Part shown: one piece after another, positions 33,874-41,753 of the stretch
Position numbering within the stretch: position 1 is the stretch's first letter
How the letters are laid out: each line of letters begins with the position of its first letter
Virus record (IMG/VR): IMGVR_UViG_3300022602_000024
Coordinates: 248,797-312,796 of that record
Length of the DNA: 64,000 nt
Strand: one strand, 5' to 3'
Source: a virus
The notes under the pieces: model-generated
Told to the model about the DNA's origin: nothing
The model's database searches: none
The model's input: only the letters and a program-made list of their open reading frames with translations
Program-made: the position numbers and the translations under genes

Positions 33874-34193
33874 ACTGGATGGTACATAAGTGGTGGTTCT
33901 TGTTCTTTGCTTAAATGATATATAACTATAGCACGTTCTAGGGCTTCTTGCAAGGCAGGATTGTCCTTTGCAGCACGACGTATATTGCCCCAAAGTTGAT
34001 CTTCTCTCATGTGTTCGTACAAGGGTCTGCCGTCTGAGGTGCGTTTGTCATAATCAATCTTGTGCCCATTTATGGGATCATAGTCCCACCCAATGGCTTG
34101 TCTAGTAGATGGGTCTGCGCCTATTTCCCTAGCATAAGTCACACCATCTGCTTGTTCGTAAACATAAACTGCGCCAGGTTTAAGTGTTCCCAT
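33870..34193 (-). CDS. Hypothetical phage protein
   Basis: A 107-residue protein starting at ATG 34193, 1 nt after the previous stop; it opens MGTLKPGAVYVYEQADGV and has a conserved-looking WDYDPINGH-x-IDYDKR block (about 36-52). A longer frame to 34274 exists but overlaps the upstream gene. No enzyme motif recognised. The coupled gene order suggests a replication- or packaging-linked role. Confidence 0.6.
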   Translation of the reverse strand: MGTLKPGAVYVYEQADGVTYAREIGADPSTRQAIGWDYDPINGHKIDYDKRTSDGRPLYEHMREDQLWGNIRRAAKDNPALQEALERAIVIYHLSKEQEPPLMYHPV

Positions 34194-34194
34194 A

Positions 34195-34710
34195 TTACCA
34201 AGCCTTGCTATAATTAATAACCTCACTTTGGCGACTGATGTCTTTGATAAAGTAGGCACACATGGGTTTTTCACCTTCGGTTAACGGAACTGCGAGTAGT
34301 TGCCCGGGCTTTAACTTTGGAAAATACCATTTAACATCTTGATAGATGTCTACAATTTCCACAGGTTTAAACTCTGGTCTAAAACTGCTCAAGGGGTTGA
34401 ATGTAAACACACTAAAGCCACGGTCGTTGATACTGGTAAGAGGCACTACTTCTAGGTCTCCTAGATCTGGTTCGCCAATCAACAGTTGCCAATCCACTGG
34501 CATACGGATAATGTCTTTACCAATACGCAATACCAATGCAGGACTGTTAAATGATTCTAGAAATATCAAAGGTATATAAAAGTAATCAGGTTCTTTGGGA
34601 TCACTGTTATCTAATACACAAAATCTTACTTCGTCTATTTCATCCGGGATTTGATCCATTGGATATGCTTGATTGTCTAAGGTTAGGATACGAATTTTAC
34701 TTCCAATCAT
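34195..34710 (-). CDS. Hypothetical phage protein
   Basis: A 171-residue mostly beta protein with no Cys-motif, signal or membrane segment. It contains hydrophobic strands (FYIPLIFLESF, ALVLRIG) and a Pro/Phe-rich middle (FTFNPLSSFRPEFKP). It is the first gene of the run 34710-31214. A late-type box at 34709-34715 overlaps its start but points the other way. Confidence 0.6.
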   Translation of the reverse strand: MIGSKIRILTLDNQAYPMDQIPDEIDEVRFCVLDNSDPKEPDYFYIPLIFLESFNSPALVLRIGKDIIRMPVDWQLLIGEPDLGDLEVVPLTSINDRGFSVFTFNPLSSFRPEFKPVEIVDIYQDVKWYFPKLKPGQLLAVPLTEGEKPMCAYFIKDISRQSEVINYSKAW

Positions 34711-34715
34711 AAATA
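34709..34715 (+). promoter_or_regulatory. T4-type late promoter box for the plus-strand endonuclease
   Basis: Plus-strand CATAAATAATATT lies 64 nt before the start at 34780, with AAGGA as ribosome site further down. Confidence 0.45.
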
Positions 34716-34779
34716 ATATTGCTAGTCGCGATATTGCAAGTATCCACTAGCTCTAACAGTTTATAAGGAACTATCAGTA

Positions 34780-35598
34780 ATGTATTTAAGTAACAAGTAC
34801 TCCAAGTGCTATGATAACATCATTCATCGAGCAAAGTCAAGAGATTTACCAAAAGAAATATATACCGAGAAGCATCATATTATCCCACGAAGTCTTGGCG
34901 GGACCAACAATGTTGCAAATTTGGTCAGATTGACCGCAAAAGAGCATCGACTTGTTCACATTCTTCTCCCTAAGATGACCATTGATCCTGCACACACAAA
35001 GAGTATGTGGTATGCGTTATGGATGATGCTACGTACTAAAAATAAAGATCAACAACGGCAAGTTTCAAAAGGCAGAGCATTTGAACTTGCTAAAATACAA
35101 GTCGCTGCTGCATTGTCACATCTACATAAAGGTAAAGTAGTTTCGCCCGAAACTCGTAATAAACTATCTAAATCTCGCATAGGCAAGCCAGGTCCAAATA
35201 AAGGCAAATCTATGTCTCAAGAACAAAAAAACAAATTATCGATTGCTAAAAGGGGAATTCGGCAATCGCAGGAAACTATAGCAAAACAAGTTGCATCTCG
35301 TGCTGGCCACAAACATTCAGAAGAAACTAAACAAAAAATCTCAGAATCCAATAAAGGCAAAATTGTTGTTATTACTAAGGAAACTAAACAAAAGATTTCT
35401 AACGCACTCAAAGGGAGACCATCACCTCTTAGAGGGAGACCATCACCTCTTAAAGGAAAACAAGCATCCGCCGAACTAATACAACGGTATAAAGATGGAC
35501 ATAAAAATAGAGAAATTGTAACCTGTCCACATTGCAATAAGACTTTAACAAAACAGAATTATAATAGATGGCACGGAGACAGATGTAAAAACAAATAA
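34780..35598 (+). CDS. HNH homing endonuclease with NUMOD3 repeats
   Basis: A 272-residue endonuclease. The HNH core is at the N-terminus: EKHHIIPRSLGG (about 30-41), NLVRLTAKEHRLVH. From about 105 onwards there are repeated NUMOD3-type helices (PNKGKSMSQEQKNKLS; HSEETKQKISESNKGK; ETKQKISNALKGR) and an in-frame tandem repeat (GRPSPL twice). A C-terminal zinc knuckle CPHC...C ends it. It is inserted on the opposite strand between two minus-strand genes, next to uvsW, a typical free-standing mobile gene. Confidence 0.92.
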   Translation: MYLSNKYSKCYDNIIHRAKSRDLPKEIYTEKHHIIPRSLGGTNNVANLVRLTAKEHRLVHILLPKMTIDPAHTKSMWYALWMMLRTKNKDQQRQVSKGRAFELAKIQVAAALSHLHKGKVVSPETRNKLSKSRIGKPGPNKGKSMSQEQKNKLSIAKRGIRQSQETIAKQVASRAGHKHSEETKQKISESNKGKIVVITKETKQKISNALKGRPSPLRGRPSPLKGKQASAELIQRYKDGHKNREIVTCPHCNKTLTKQNYNRWHGDRCKNK

Positions 35599-35600
35599 TT

Positions 35601-37061
35601 CTATTGCCAATTTGCTTTTTCTATTGTGTACGGATAGTTGGCTTCCGTATAAAATTTCTTTCTACTGGTCAAGTGTCTTTTTGCAAACTTGCAGGTGCTG
35701 GTGATGTCCCAGATTTGGACAAAATCTTTATCTTCCGCTTTCCTAATGCCGCGCCCAATTGATTGTATAACTCGTACAAAGCTCTTTCCGGGTTCAACAA
35801 GAACCAAATTAAAAATACGTGGAATATTAATACCCACAGCGGCCACACCATAAGTCGCCACAATAATCTTGTCAGATGATATCGCCACCGCGTCATATTC
35901 TTCCTTTCTATCTTTTGCTTTAGTTGACCCCGATACAAATACTGCACGATCTCCTAGTCGTTCTACTAGAAGTTTACCAGTGGCAATACGATCTACCAAG
36001 ACCAAGGTATTGCCTGTTTCGTTAACTCTATTAATTAGGCTCTGCATGTAATCTAATCTACCATCTGTTTCTAACAGGTATTTTACTTCTGTTTGATAGT
36101 CTTTGTACTCTACATGGTCAACTAATTGTACTATATTAATGTGGCAGTTAGCAAGATGTCCGACTTCTTGCAAGTCGCTGGCACTGAGTTGTCCCACTAC
36201 CGGTCCTAGGCTACAAAATATACTGACCTTGGCATAGTCTTCTTTAGGTATTGTTCCTGTTAGTCCCCAACGAATAGGAACATGAGCAAATACTCCTGTC
36301 AATAGAGTCTTCAGTGCATCTGCTTTGGCCATGTGTACTTCATCGACCATGATGCAGACTACACCTTCAATGAAGTCACCAATGTCCACTTCCGCTTCGG
36401 CATTCTTTGTATTCTTTAGCATGTTGTTTAGACTTTGCCAAGTACATATTGTATGTGTCTTGTTGTATTCTTTACGATCGCCGAAGTAAACTCCCACATC
36501 AAGTCCAAGATTTTTGTAGTCATCTTCAGTTTGTGTAACTAGACTTTTGTTGGGCACAATGATAATACTGCGCCCATATGGTTCCACACTCTTACTTAAA
36601 GCTGCGGTCATAATAGTCTTACCTGCACCGGTAGCGATCTCCTGCAGACTCTGAGGATTGTTAAAAAAGTTATTTAAGATAGGAACTTGATAATCACGCA
36701 ACATAATGGGTTCGCCAGCTCGTGGATGGCCTTTGGGCCATGTCTTGTCAGCAAACATATCTTCAGTTGCTACAGGAAATTCAAATGTGGTTCGATAATC
36801 CCGGGTATCATCTATTTCGATGTCATAGCCTTCAGCATCCAGGATAGGAAGTATATCAGGCAACAAATTGATATACGTGCTGCCCCCAAGTTGGAAGAAT
36901 GCAACCTTGCCATCCCACCGGCCTAATCGCACACTTGGTTGAAAACGTGCTCCGGGGATTTCGTATTTGAATTTGTTGGACAAAGTTTTTCTAGTAGAAA
37001 GATCCAGTCCTTCTATCTTGACATTAACTTCATCTCTTATAATCAATTTACAATAGGTCAT
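35601..37061 (-). CDS. uvsW: UvsW-type recombination helicase
   Basis: A 486-residue SF2 helicase that in T4 remodels R-loops, stalled forks and recombination branches and helps switch from origin- to recombination-driven replication. Visible motifs: N-terminal wedge domain (VRLGRWDGKVAFF, about 44), Q-like LRDYQ (121), Walker A TGAGKT (144-149), DEVH box (about 241), LTGTI (motif III) and QSIGRGIRK (motif VI). Full length compared with T4 UvsW. It converges with the HNH gene with only 2 nt between stops, and overlaps the next gene by 4 bp. Confidence 0.95.
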   Translation of the reverse strand: MTYCKLIIRDEVNVKIEGLDLSTRKTLSNKFKYEIPGARFQPSVRLGRWDGKVAFFQLGGSTYINLLPDILPILDAEGYDIEIDDTRDYRTTFEFPVATEDMFADKTWPKGHPRAGEPIMLRDYQVPILNNFFNNPQSLQEIATGAGKTIMTAALSKSVEPYGRSIIIVPNKSLVTQTEDDYKNLGLDVGVYFGDRKEYNKTHTICTWQSLNNMLKNTKNAEAEVDIGDFIEGVVCIMVDEVHMAKADALKTLLTGVFAHVPIRWGLTGTIPKEDYAKVSIFCSLGPVVGQLSASDLQEVGHLANCHINIVQLVDHVEYKDYQTEVKYLLETDGRLDYMQSLINRVNETGNTLVLVDRIATGKLLVERLGDRAVFVSGSTKAKDRKEEYDAVAISSDKIIVATYGVAAVGINIPRIFNLVLVEPGKSFVRVIQSIGRGIRKAEDKDFVQIWDITSTCKFAKRHLTSRKKFYTEANYPYTIEKANWQ

Positions 37062-37927
37062 TCAAAATATACTTGGTTTATGTGTTGCCTTGCAGCAATG
37101 TCAGCAACGATTTGTGCTGGCTCTTGTGTTCTTACTAGTTGTGCAACTGGAAATCGGTAGGGCGCTATAGCATAACTGTACAAGTTATTATAGCCTCTAC
37201 TGCTGAAAAAGTCAATATGTTTATGATGATATTCTTTTAACCTAGCCATTTTATTATTGACTTGGTCCATGGTTTCGTCAAACATTCGTATAACAAAATC
37301 AGCAGAATAATAACGAAATGGACGGAACGCATCATCTGCTATATATTGGTCGTTGTCTTGCATTAGATCTTCTGCAGTCTTGCCTATTTCACAATAGTTC
37401 AAACACACAGTACCAAATTCGGGCTTTAATACACCATAAGCACCAATCAGGTTAGGAGTTAAAGTTTTGGTTTTAGGTAACCCATACCATGTACACACAA
37501 ATCTAGGTTGTGGGGCTCTGCTGACAGTTTCGCATCGGTGTACAGCTATATTTAGATTGGCTAGTGCCTGTCGTACATGCACAGGTGCACGTTGCCAAAA
37601 CTCATGTGTTTGCTGATCCAACAATCCGTGATACACTTCAAATATGTGATGTAGATAATTTAAACAATCTTGATCGCGGATGTTAGTAAACTCACGTTCA
37701 ATAATAGGCTCAAAATTGTTTATAGTTGTTATACATTCATTTATAAATTGTTCAGCCCGTGCTGTTTCTTCAGCCAAGGACCCAAAGCCATAAAATCTCG
37801 CAGGATCATCCAATGGATAACTTGCACGTGCTTGCATACGCTCAACCCATAGTTTAGCAATGGGAGTATCAAGTACTCGAAATTTTAATGTGTAATTGTC
37901 GTGGCCTAAGTCAATGCAAAGATTCAT
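37058..37927 (-). CDS. Hypothetical protein in the uvsW operon
   Basis: A 289-residue soluble protein starting MNLCIDLGHDNYTLKF. His/Cys residues are scattered (HHKHIDFF, CLNYCEIG) without a clear metal motif. It overlaps uvsW by 4 bp and abuts the gene upstream by 1 bp, so it is translated with uvsW. I know of no function; an association with recombination is inferred only from position. Confidence 0.65.
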   Translation of the reverse strand: MNLCIDLGHDNYTLKFRVLDTPIAKLWVERMQARASYPLDDPARFYGFGSLAEETARAEQFINECITTINNFEPIIEREFTNIRDQDCLNYLHHIFEVYHGLLDQQTHEFWQRAPVHVRQALANLNIAVHRCETVSRAPQPRFVCTWYGLPKTKTLTPNLIGAYGVLKPEFGTVCLNYCEIGKTAEDLMQDNDQYIADDAFRPFRYYSADFVIRMFDETMDQVNNKMARLKEYHHKHIDFFSSRGYNNLYSYAIAPYRFPVAQLVRTQEPAQIVADIAARQHINQVYFE

Positions 37928-39096
37928 TATGAGATTGAAGTAACTGGTGTATCCTTGTTATTCTTGTTGTACACATCTTTTGTAAAGTAAACAATCTTTT
38001 CGGCTGTTTGAATCCACATTTGTCTGTCGCCGCCAAACAACATACCAGCGGTACTGATAAGCAATGGAATATGTGTAACAGGATATTTAGGAATTCTATT
38101 AGTATATATCACTTTAGCCGATGAATCTATTGCTGTACTGCCGTCCACTAGTATTTGTATTTGATCAGCAAAGTGCCGATTGAGTTCGGTTAATATCTTC
38201 ACATCAGGGCTGGGTTCGTATACATAAACAGGGAATCGATCAACTGCTTTGATATAGGTTACAAGATCTGCAATTACATCTTCAGTAACCACTTCTCCTT
38301 TTAGTTGACGATTGGTACAAAAACTAGCAAATCTTTCTCCACACTCTGCAGTCACTACTTGAAGTATTTCATCAGATACCGTATAGCCAAATAGTGGTGC
38401 AATGTCTATTAAATGCACTAAGTTGTCGTTGTTTATGCCCCTGTGATGTTGTTTGATATAGTCTATCAAACTTGATTCGGCATTGGTAATCGAAACTGTG
38501 CCATTCTTAATAACAAGTTCTATTTTGTAATCTGTTTTTTCCACTGCAAGAATAAGATCCATAAGATCTTGCACACTTGCATCAATTTCAAAATTGTGTT
38601 GTTTTGCAAAACTGTAGCAGAAGTTCAAATTCCATTCTGTTAAGTCAGCTTCTTGTAATCGCAGTTCTCTATTAAAGCGTATTTGCCCATGGCTATCTTT
38701 GGCAGCTGTACGCATTTGATCAATCATTTCTGTGTTAAATGGATATCGTAGTCTGATTAGATTGTCTTCGACCCATACTCGTGTAGTACGGTCCACTCGG
38801 CGTATTGGCATTTTAAAAACAGGATTCTTAACAATACCGATGTCAATGTCTTTTTTAGCAAGCTGCCGTTCGTAGGTTGACAATAACTTTACTGCCAGGG
38901 CCGCTTGCCTATCTGTGTAGGCGGTCCCGATCAAACTCTGCTCTGCCAAACTAGGAACAACTTTGGTATCATACCTAGCCAGGCTAATGAGTGGTTCCAC
39001 AGTAGAGAACAAATAGTTACTATCTACTTTGCCGTTAATGCCACGATAGCCAGCAATGACTTCAATGTATTCTTCAATGTAGTTAAATGTAATCAT
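37927..39096 (-). CDS. Hypothetical protein, first gene of the uvsW operon
   Basis: A 389-residue protein. The N-terminal two thirds are helical (DNLVHLIDIAPLFGYTVSDEIL); the C-terminal third is alternating alpha/beta with YVYEPSPDVKIL and IPLLISTAGMLFGGDRQMW, resembling a Rossmann or helicase-like half domain but without Walker A. A -10 box lies only 5 nt before the ATG (leaderless arrangement). Function not recognised. Confidence 0.65.
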   Translation of the reverse strand: MITFNYIEEYIEVIAGYRGINGKVDSNYLFSTVEPLISLARYDTKVVPSLAEQSLIGTAYTDRQAALAVKLLSTYERQLAKKDIDIGIVKNPVFKMPIRRVDRTTRVWVEDNLIRLRYPFNTEMIDQMRTAAKDSHGQIRFNRELRLQEADLTEWNLNFCYSFAKQHNFEIDASVQDLMDLILAVEKTDYKIELVIKNGTVSITNAESSLIDYIKQHHRGINNDNLVHLIDIAPLFGYTVSDEILQVVTAECGERFASFCTNRQLKGEVVTEDVIADLVTYIKAVDRFPVYVYEPSPDVKILTELNRHFADQIQILVDGSTAIDSSAKVIYTNRIPKYPVTHIPLLISTAGMLFGGDRQMWIQTAEKIVYFTKDVYNKNNKDTPVTSIS

Positions 39097-39101
39097 ACAG
39101 T

Positions 39102-39107
39102 ATTATA
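39102..39107 (-). promoter_or_regulatory. TATAAT -10 box, leaderless arrangement
   Basis: Minus-strand TATAAT followed by ACTGT and the ATG at 39096. No good -35 is present because the upstream bases are the T-run of the terminator at 39121-39152, so strength is uncertain. Confidence 0.45.
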
Positions 39108-39120
39108 ACATAGTTATACG

Positions 39121-39152
39121 AAAGAAAAAACCCCAAGTGTTTCCACTTGGGG
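39121..39152 (-). terminator. Strong rho-independent terminator
   Basis: Minus-strand CCCCAAGTG-GAAA-CACTTGGGG, a perfect 9-bp stem with GAAA tetraloop, followed by six T's. It ends the AAA+ ATPase/small membrane protein unit and insulates the uvsW operon. Confidence 0.93.
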
Positions 39153-39207
39153 CAAAACTACAACCCAGGAGCTAGAACGGATTGTAGGGAAAGGAGCAAA
39201 CACAACT

Positions 39208-39306
39208 TCAACTACATACCAACAAAAACGCTAGTAAGAAAGCAATAATGGGATGACCAAAAACTATGAACAATAGTACAGCAAGCCATCCCATATCTTC
39301 CTCCAT
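39208..39306 (-). CDS. Tiny single-span membrane protein
   Basis: A 32-residue peptide whose ATG overlaps the ATPase stop (TAATG). It is almost entirely one membrane helix (WLAVLLFIVFGHP then AFLLAFLLVC). A second in-frame ATG at 39294 has a stronger GGAGG site 5 nt upstream, giving 28 residues. It could be a membrane anchor, holin-like or superinfection-type peptide; no family is recognised. Confidence 0.55.
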   Translation of the reverse strand: MEEDMGWLAVLLFIVFGHPIIAFLLAFLLVCS

Positions 39307-40334
39307 TATGCTGCCTTCATACAAGTAACTTCAGCCATTGCCTTCCAACGCAACGGGAAGCTCTTGCGCAAGTCAGCAACCTTGATTGCCATACGTAAAC
39401 TGATTTCGCGGAACTTGTGCTTGTTGACTTCGAGAAACTCAACAATCTCATCTTGCACACACTTCTCAAAATCGTAGTCGGCAAACAGGGCACCATCTGC
39501 AGCAATTTGTTTGATACGCAACACTTTGTCACGCATAGTGTCTAGTGTCAAGTCCAGGTAGTGACAACGTGATTGAAGTGCATCCAAGTGATCACGCAGT
39601 TTTTGCGATTTCATTTGATCAAACTTGAGATTGGTAATAAAGATAACACTACCATTGAAAGTAAAACTATCTGGGATACCTTCTCTACGCAACAATGAAC
39701 TGTCGCTCAACCATGAAATCTTGCGTTTCTTACCCGAGTCCAGAGCACCTTTAAGCAAGTTGAGTGCAACATCGTCCAATAGGATTGAGTCACAGTCATC
39801 AAACACCAACACACAGTTGGGATCTGAATACTTGTATAGAGTTGAATACAAGCCAAGTGCTGTTGCACTACCTTTTACAACCTCGGCACGTAATTTTTTA
39901 CCTGCAATTTGATCAAACAAACAGGCTTTCTCAACAATCTTTTCTACACCAAACGATTTGCCAACTCCAGGGGGGCCCGACACAATCATAGCACGAATGT
40001 CGCCATTGGTAGCAGCTTCTGTCATTTGATCCAGAATCTCGAAGCGTTCGCGAATACGCTCCATAACTGCCTCATCTGTTTCTACTGCCACTTCAGCGGC
40101 TTCTTTAACTTCTGCTACCATGCTATCCCCTTCTGATACAAATTCGTAAGATGAAACACCTTCTACCTTGACGCGAATAACGTCGGGCATGCCAGGGAAT
40201 ACACCACCATTTTTAACTGTCACATAGCCACCTTTTGCGGTAGTCTTATATTGTTCCACTAGTTCAAAACAAACACCAGATACATCCGTTGTACGATAAG
40301 CACCTGACTTGACACGAATAAATGCTGTTGACAT
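39306..40334 (-). CDS. AAA+ ATPase
   Basis: A 342-residue AAA+ protein. An N-terminal 110-residue domain precedes Walker A GPPGVGKS (120-127), Walker B LVFDDCDS (about 172-179), a sensor-1-type FITN at about 230 and an arginine-rich C-terminal lid. The ATG at 40334, with CAGGAG upstream, is preferred to a start at 40364. The compact size and single ATPase core fit the MoxR/chaperone-like AAA group found in T4-type phages; the partner protein is not known. Confidence 0.85.
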   Translation of the reverse strand: MSTAFIRVKSGAYRTTDVSGVCFELVEQYKTTAKGGYVTVKNGGVFPGMPDVIRVKVEGVSSYEFVSEGDSMVAEVKEAAEVAVETDEAVMERIRERFEILDQMTEAATNGDIRAMIVSGPPGVGKSFGVEKIVEKACLFDQIAGKKLRAEVVKGSATALGLYSTLYKYSDPNCVLVFDDCDSILLDDVALNLLKGALDSGKKRKISWLSDSSLLRREGIPDSFTFNGSVIFITNLKFDQMKSQKLRDHLDALQSRCHYLDLTLDTMRDKVLRIKQIAADGALFADYDFEKCVQDEIVEFLEVNKHKFREISLRMAIKVADLRKSFPLRWKAMAEVTCMKAA

Positions 40335-40367
40335 GTTTACTGCTCCTGTTTTGTTAATATACATATA

Positions 40368-40511
40368 TTATACTGCAACTTGGGTATTTTGGTCAACCAA
40401 AATTTGTTGCGTAAATACCACACCGCCGTATGCTTGTTGATACATTTCAGCCACAGATTGCAAGAAAAAAGTGTAAACTTTTCCTGAATTTGTTAGTAAC
40501 GTATACTGCAT
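40368..40511 (-). CDS. Small hypothetical early protein
   Basis: A 47-residue protein (MQYTLLTNSGKVYTFFL...) with a perfect AAAGGAG ribosome site 6 nt before ATG and its own sigma70-like promoter (40541-40569). It begins a short early unit with the AAA+ gene (34 nt downstream). No known motif. Confidence 0.65.
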   Translation of the reverse strand: MQYTLLTNSGKVYTFFLQSVAEMYQQAYGGVVFTQQILVDQNTQVAV

Positions 40512-40534
40512 TTTGGCTCCTTTTTACTGTCTAT

Positions 40535-40569
40535 GCTGTTATTATAACAAAATGCCCATTTCTGGGCAA
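40535..40569. repeat. 35-bp repeated promoter element, copy 1
   Basis: The 35 bp here are identical to 40848-40882. On the minus strand each copy holds TTGCCC, 17 nt, TATAAT; within the spacer TGCCCA-GAAA-TGGGCA forms a perfect 6-bp dyad, a possible operator or RNA hairpin upstream of the start. Confidence 0.75.
40541..40569 (-). promoter_or_regulatory. Sigma70-type promoter (copy 1)
   Basis: TTGCCC, 17 nt, TATAAT on the minus strand, about 30 nt before the start at 40511. Confidence 0.65.
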
Positions 40570-40584
40570 GTGTGCTTGTTGTTT

Positions 40585-40827
40585 TTAGAACACAGCACCT
40601 ACAAAACGCTCGTAATCGTAAAATGCTACTAAAGTATTACTTTTGAAGTATACAGAGAGCCCTCCCAAATCCTCACTAGTATCGTAAGAGATTGTGCCCT
40701 CAAAACGCTCTTGCAATGCCTCCATTAAGTCGTCCCCAGTTGCCTCAAAACTTGCAATTGCTTCTGCTTCGTAATTGTGCGTATAAGTGGCATTGTTAAT
40801 TTGTGTGCTTTGTGCAGATGTTAACAT
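40585..40827 (-). CDS. Small acidic hypothetical early protein
   Basis: An 80-residue acidic protein starting at ATG 40827 with AAAGGAG 6 nt upstream. It has FEATGDDLMEALQERFEG and a beta-type C-terminal half. It has its own promoter copy (40854-40882). Small acidic early proteins of phages often bind and redirect host enzymes; here that is only an analogy. Confidence 0.65.
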   Translation of the reverse strand: MLTSAQSTQINNATYTHNYEAEAIASFEATGDDLMEALQERFEGTISYDTSEDLGGLSVYFKSNTLVAFYDYERFVGAVF

Positions 40828-40847
40828 ACTGGCTCCTTTGTTGTTAA

Positions 40848-40882
40848 GCTGTTATTATAACAAAATGCCCATTTCTGGGCAA
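40848..40882. repeat. 35-bp repeated promoter element, copy 2
   Basis: Identical to 40535-40569, including the dyad TGCCCA-GAAA-TGGGCA and the TATAAT box. Confidence 0.75.
40854..40882 (-). promoter_or_regulatory. Sigma70-type promoter (copy 2)
   Basis: TTGCCC, 17 nt, TATAAT on the minus strand, 26 nt before the start at 40827. Confidence 0.65.
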
Positions 40883-40910
40883 ATTGCATTTGTAGCATTT
40901 TTACAACATG

Positions 40911-40988
40911 TTAAGATCTTGGGCGATCGGCGGCATTGCAAGTTTCGATACCCTTGAAGTGCCATTTACGGCAATGTGTACATTCCAT
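40911..40988 (-). CDS. 25-residue CxxC peptide
   Basis: A very short frame with AAAGGAG 6 nt before ATG and a promoter at 41016-41044. It encodes MECTHCRKWHFKG and a third Cys, so it could be a minimal zinc-binding peptide. Support is the ribosome site, promoter and the same arrangement as its two neighbours; no homologue known to me. Confidence 0.5.
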   Translation of the reverse strand: MECTHCRKWHFKGIETCNAADRPRS

Positions 40989-41015
40989 CGTGTGCTCCTT
41001 TGTTGTTAAGCTGTA

Positions 41016-41044
41016 ATTATAGCAAGATTGCCATTATCCTGCAA
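41016..41044 (-). promoter_or_regulatory. Sigma70-type promoter (variant copy)
   Basis: TTGCAG, 17 nt, TATAAT on the minus strand. The bases after the -10 (TACAGCTTAACAACAAAGGAG) resemble those after copy 2, so this is a diverged copy of the same module. Confidence 0.65.
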
Positions 41045-41060
41045 TCACCGGTGTTGTTTT

Positions 41061-41282
41061 TTACGAATTTACAGTGATAAAAGGGCTTAAATCTTCGTCT
41101 GTAGAATGTAATACAAAAGTACTATCGTTTGGAACTGCGATACCTGCTCTAAATTCACATTCTTCTACGTAGTCTGCTTCAATATCGGCCATCCAACTAT
41201 TGTATTCCTGATCATACGGAAATAGACTTTCGTACTCGTCAGCATCAAATTCATTCACGGTTTCAAAAAATTTCATACTCAT
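41061..41282 (-). CDS. Small acidic hypothetical protein
   Basis: A 73-residue very acidic protein (FDADEYESLFPYDQEY; DIEADYVEECE). It overlaps the upstream gene by 20 bp; ATG 41282 has AAGG about 9 nt upstream, an internal ATG at 41276 is an alternative. DNA-mimic or host-binding roles are possible for such acidic early proteins but there is no direct evidence. Confidence 0.55.
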   Translation of the reverse strand: MSMKFFETVNEFDADEYESLFPYDQEYNSWMADIEADYVEECEFRAGIAVPNDSTFVLHSTDEDLSPFITVNS

Positions 41283-41718
41283 AGTCGCCTACCTTTTCAT
41301 AGTTAAGTGTTAACGCAAATTCAATGGCATCGTGCAGTTGGGCTACACTGATACCATGTTCGTAATAACCGTCATACAACATTTCAAGATAATGTTCGCT
41401 TGGGGGCAAATCTGTGTTGCCTTCTAGCATATAGTACACTAATGCTTCAACAGGCTTGCCTTCATGTATGACTGTTACTATCTTACGATCATAATAATAA
41501 CCGTATCCTTCAAGTTTGTCAAGTTCATATAAACAATCGTTGCTTATTTCCCACAGAACTCCATCTGTATCAAAAGTACTGTTTTCCAGAACATCTGCGT
41601 GGACTGCGAATCTAAATTCGTATCCAGGCAAGGTTGCGATGCCCAAACTCACTGCTTGTGGGCAACGTCGGGCCATTTGATCAAGGTTGGTATTCATACC
41701 ATATGCAAAATATTTCAT
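41263..41718 (-). CDS. Gamma-glutamylcyclotransferase-like (GGCT fold) protein
   Basis: A 151-residue protein of the BtrG/GGCT fold. It opens with YFAYGMNTNL, the loop that holds the gamma-glutamyl group in this family, followed by GVLWEI (about 63-68, with the catalytic-type Glu) and LDKLEGYG. Such enzymes release 5-oxoproline from gamma-glutamyl amines or peptides. A consensus promoter (TTGACA-17-TATAAT) places transcription start at the ATG, so the message should be leaderless. The substrate during infection is unknown. Confidence 0.8.
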   Translation of the reverse strand: MKYFAYGMNTNLDQMARRCPQAVSLGIATLPGYEFRFAVHADVLENSTFDTDGVLWEISNDCLYELDKLEGYGYYYDRKIVTVIHEGKPVEALVYYMLEGNTDLPPSEHYLEMLYDGYYEHGISVAQLHDAIEFALTLNYEKVGDYEYEIF

Positions 41719-41724
41719 AAGTGT

Positions 41725-41753
41725 ATTATAACACCTTATGAATTATGTGTCAA
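41725..41753 (-). promoter_or_regulatory. Consensus sigma70 promoter, leaderless arrangement
   Basis: Minus-strand TTGACA, 17 nt, TATAAT, then ACACTT and the ATG at 41718. Perfect hexamers and spacing, one of the strongest early promoters in the window. Confidence 0.85.
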
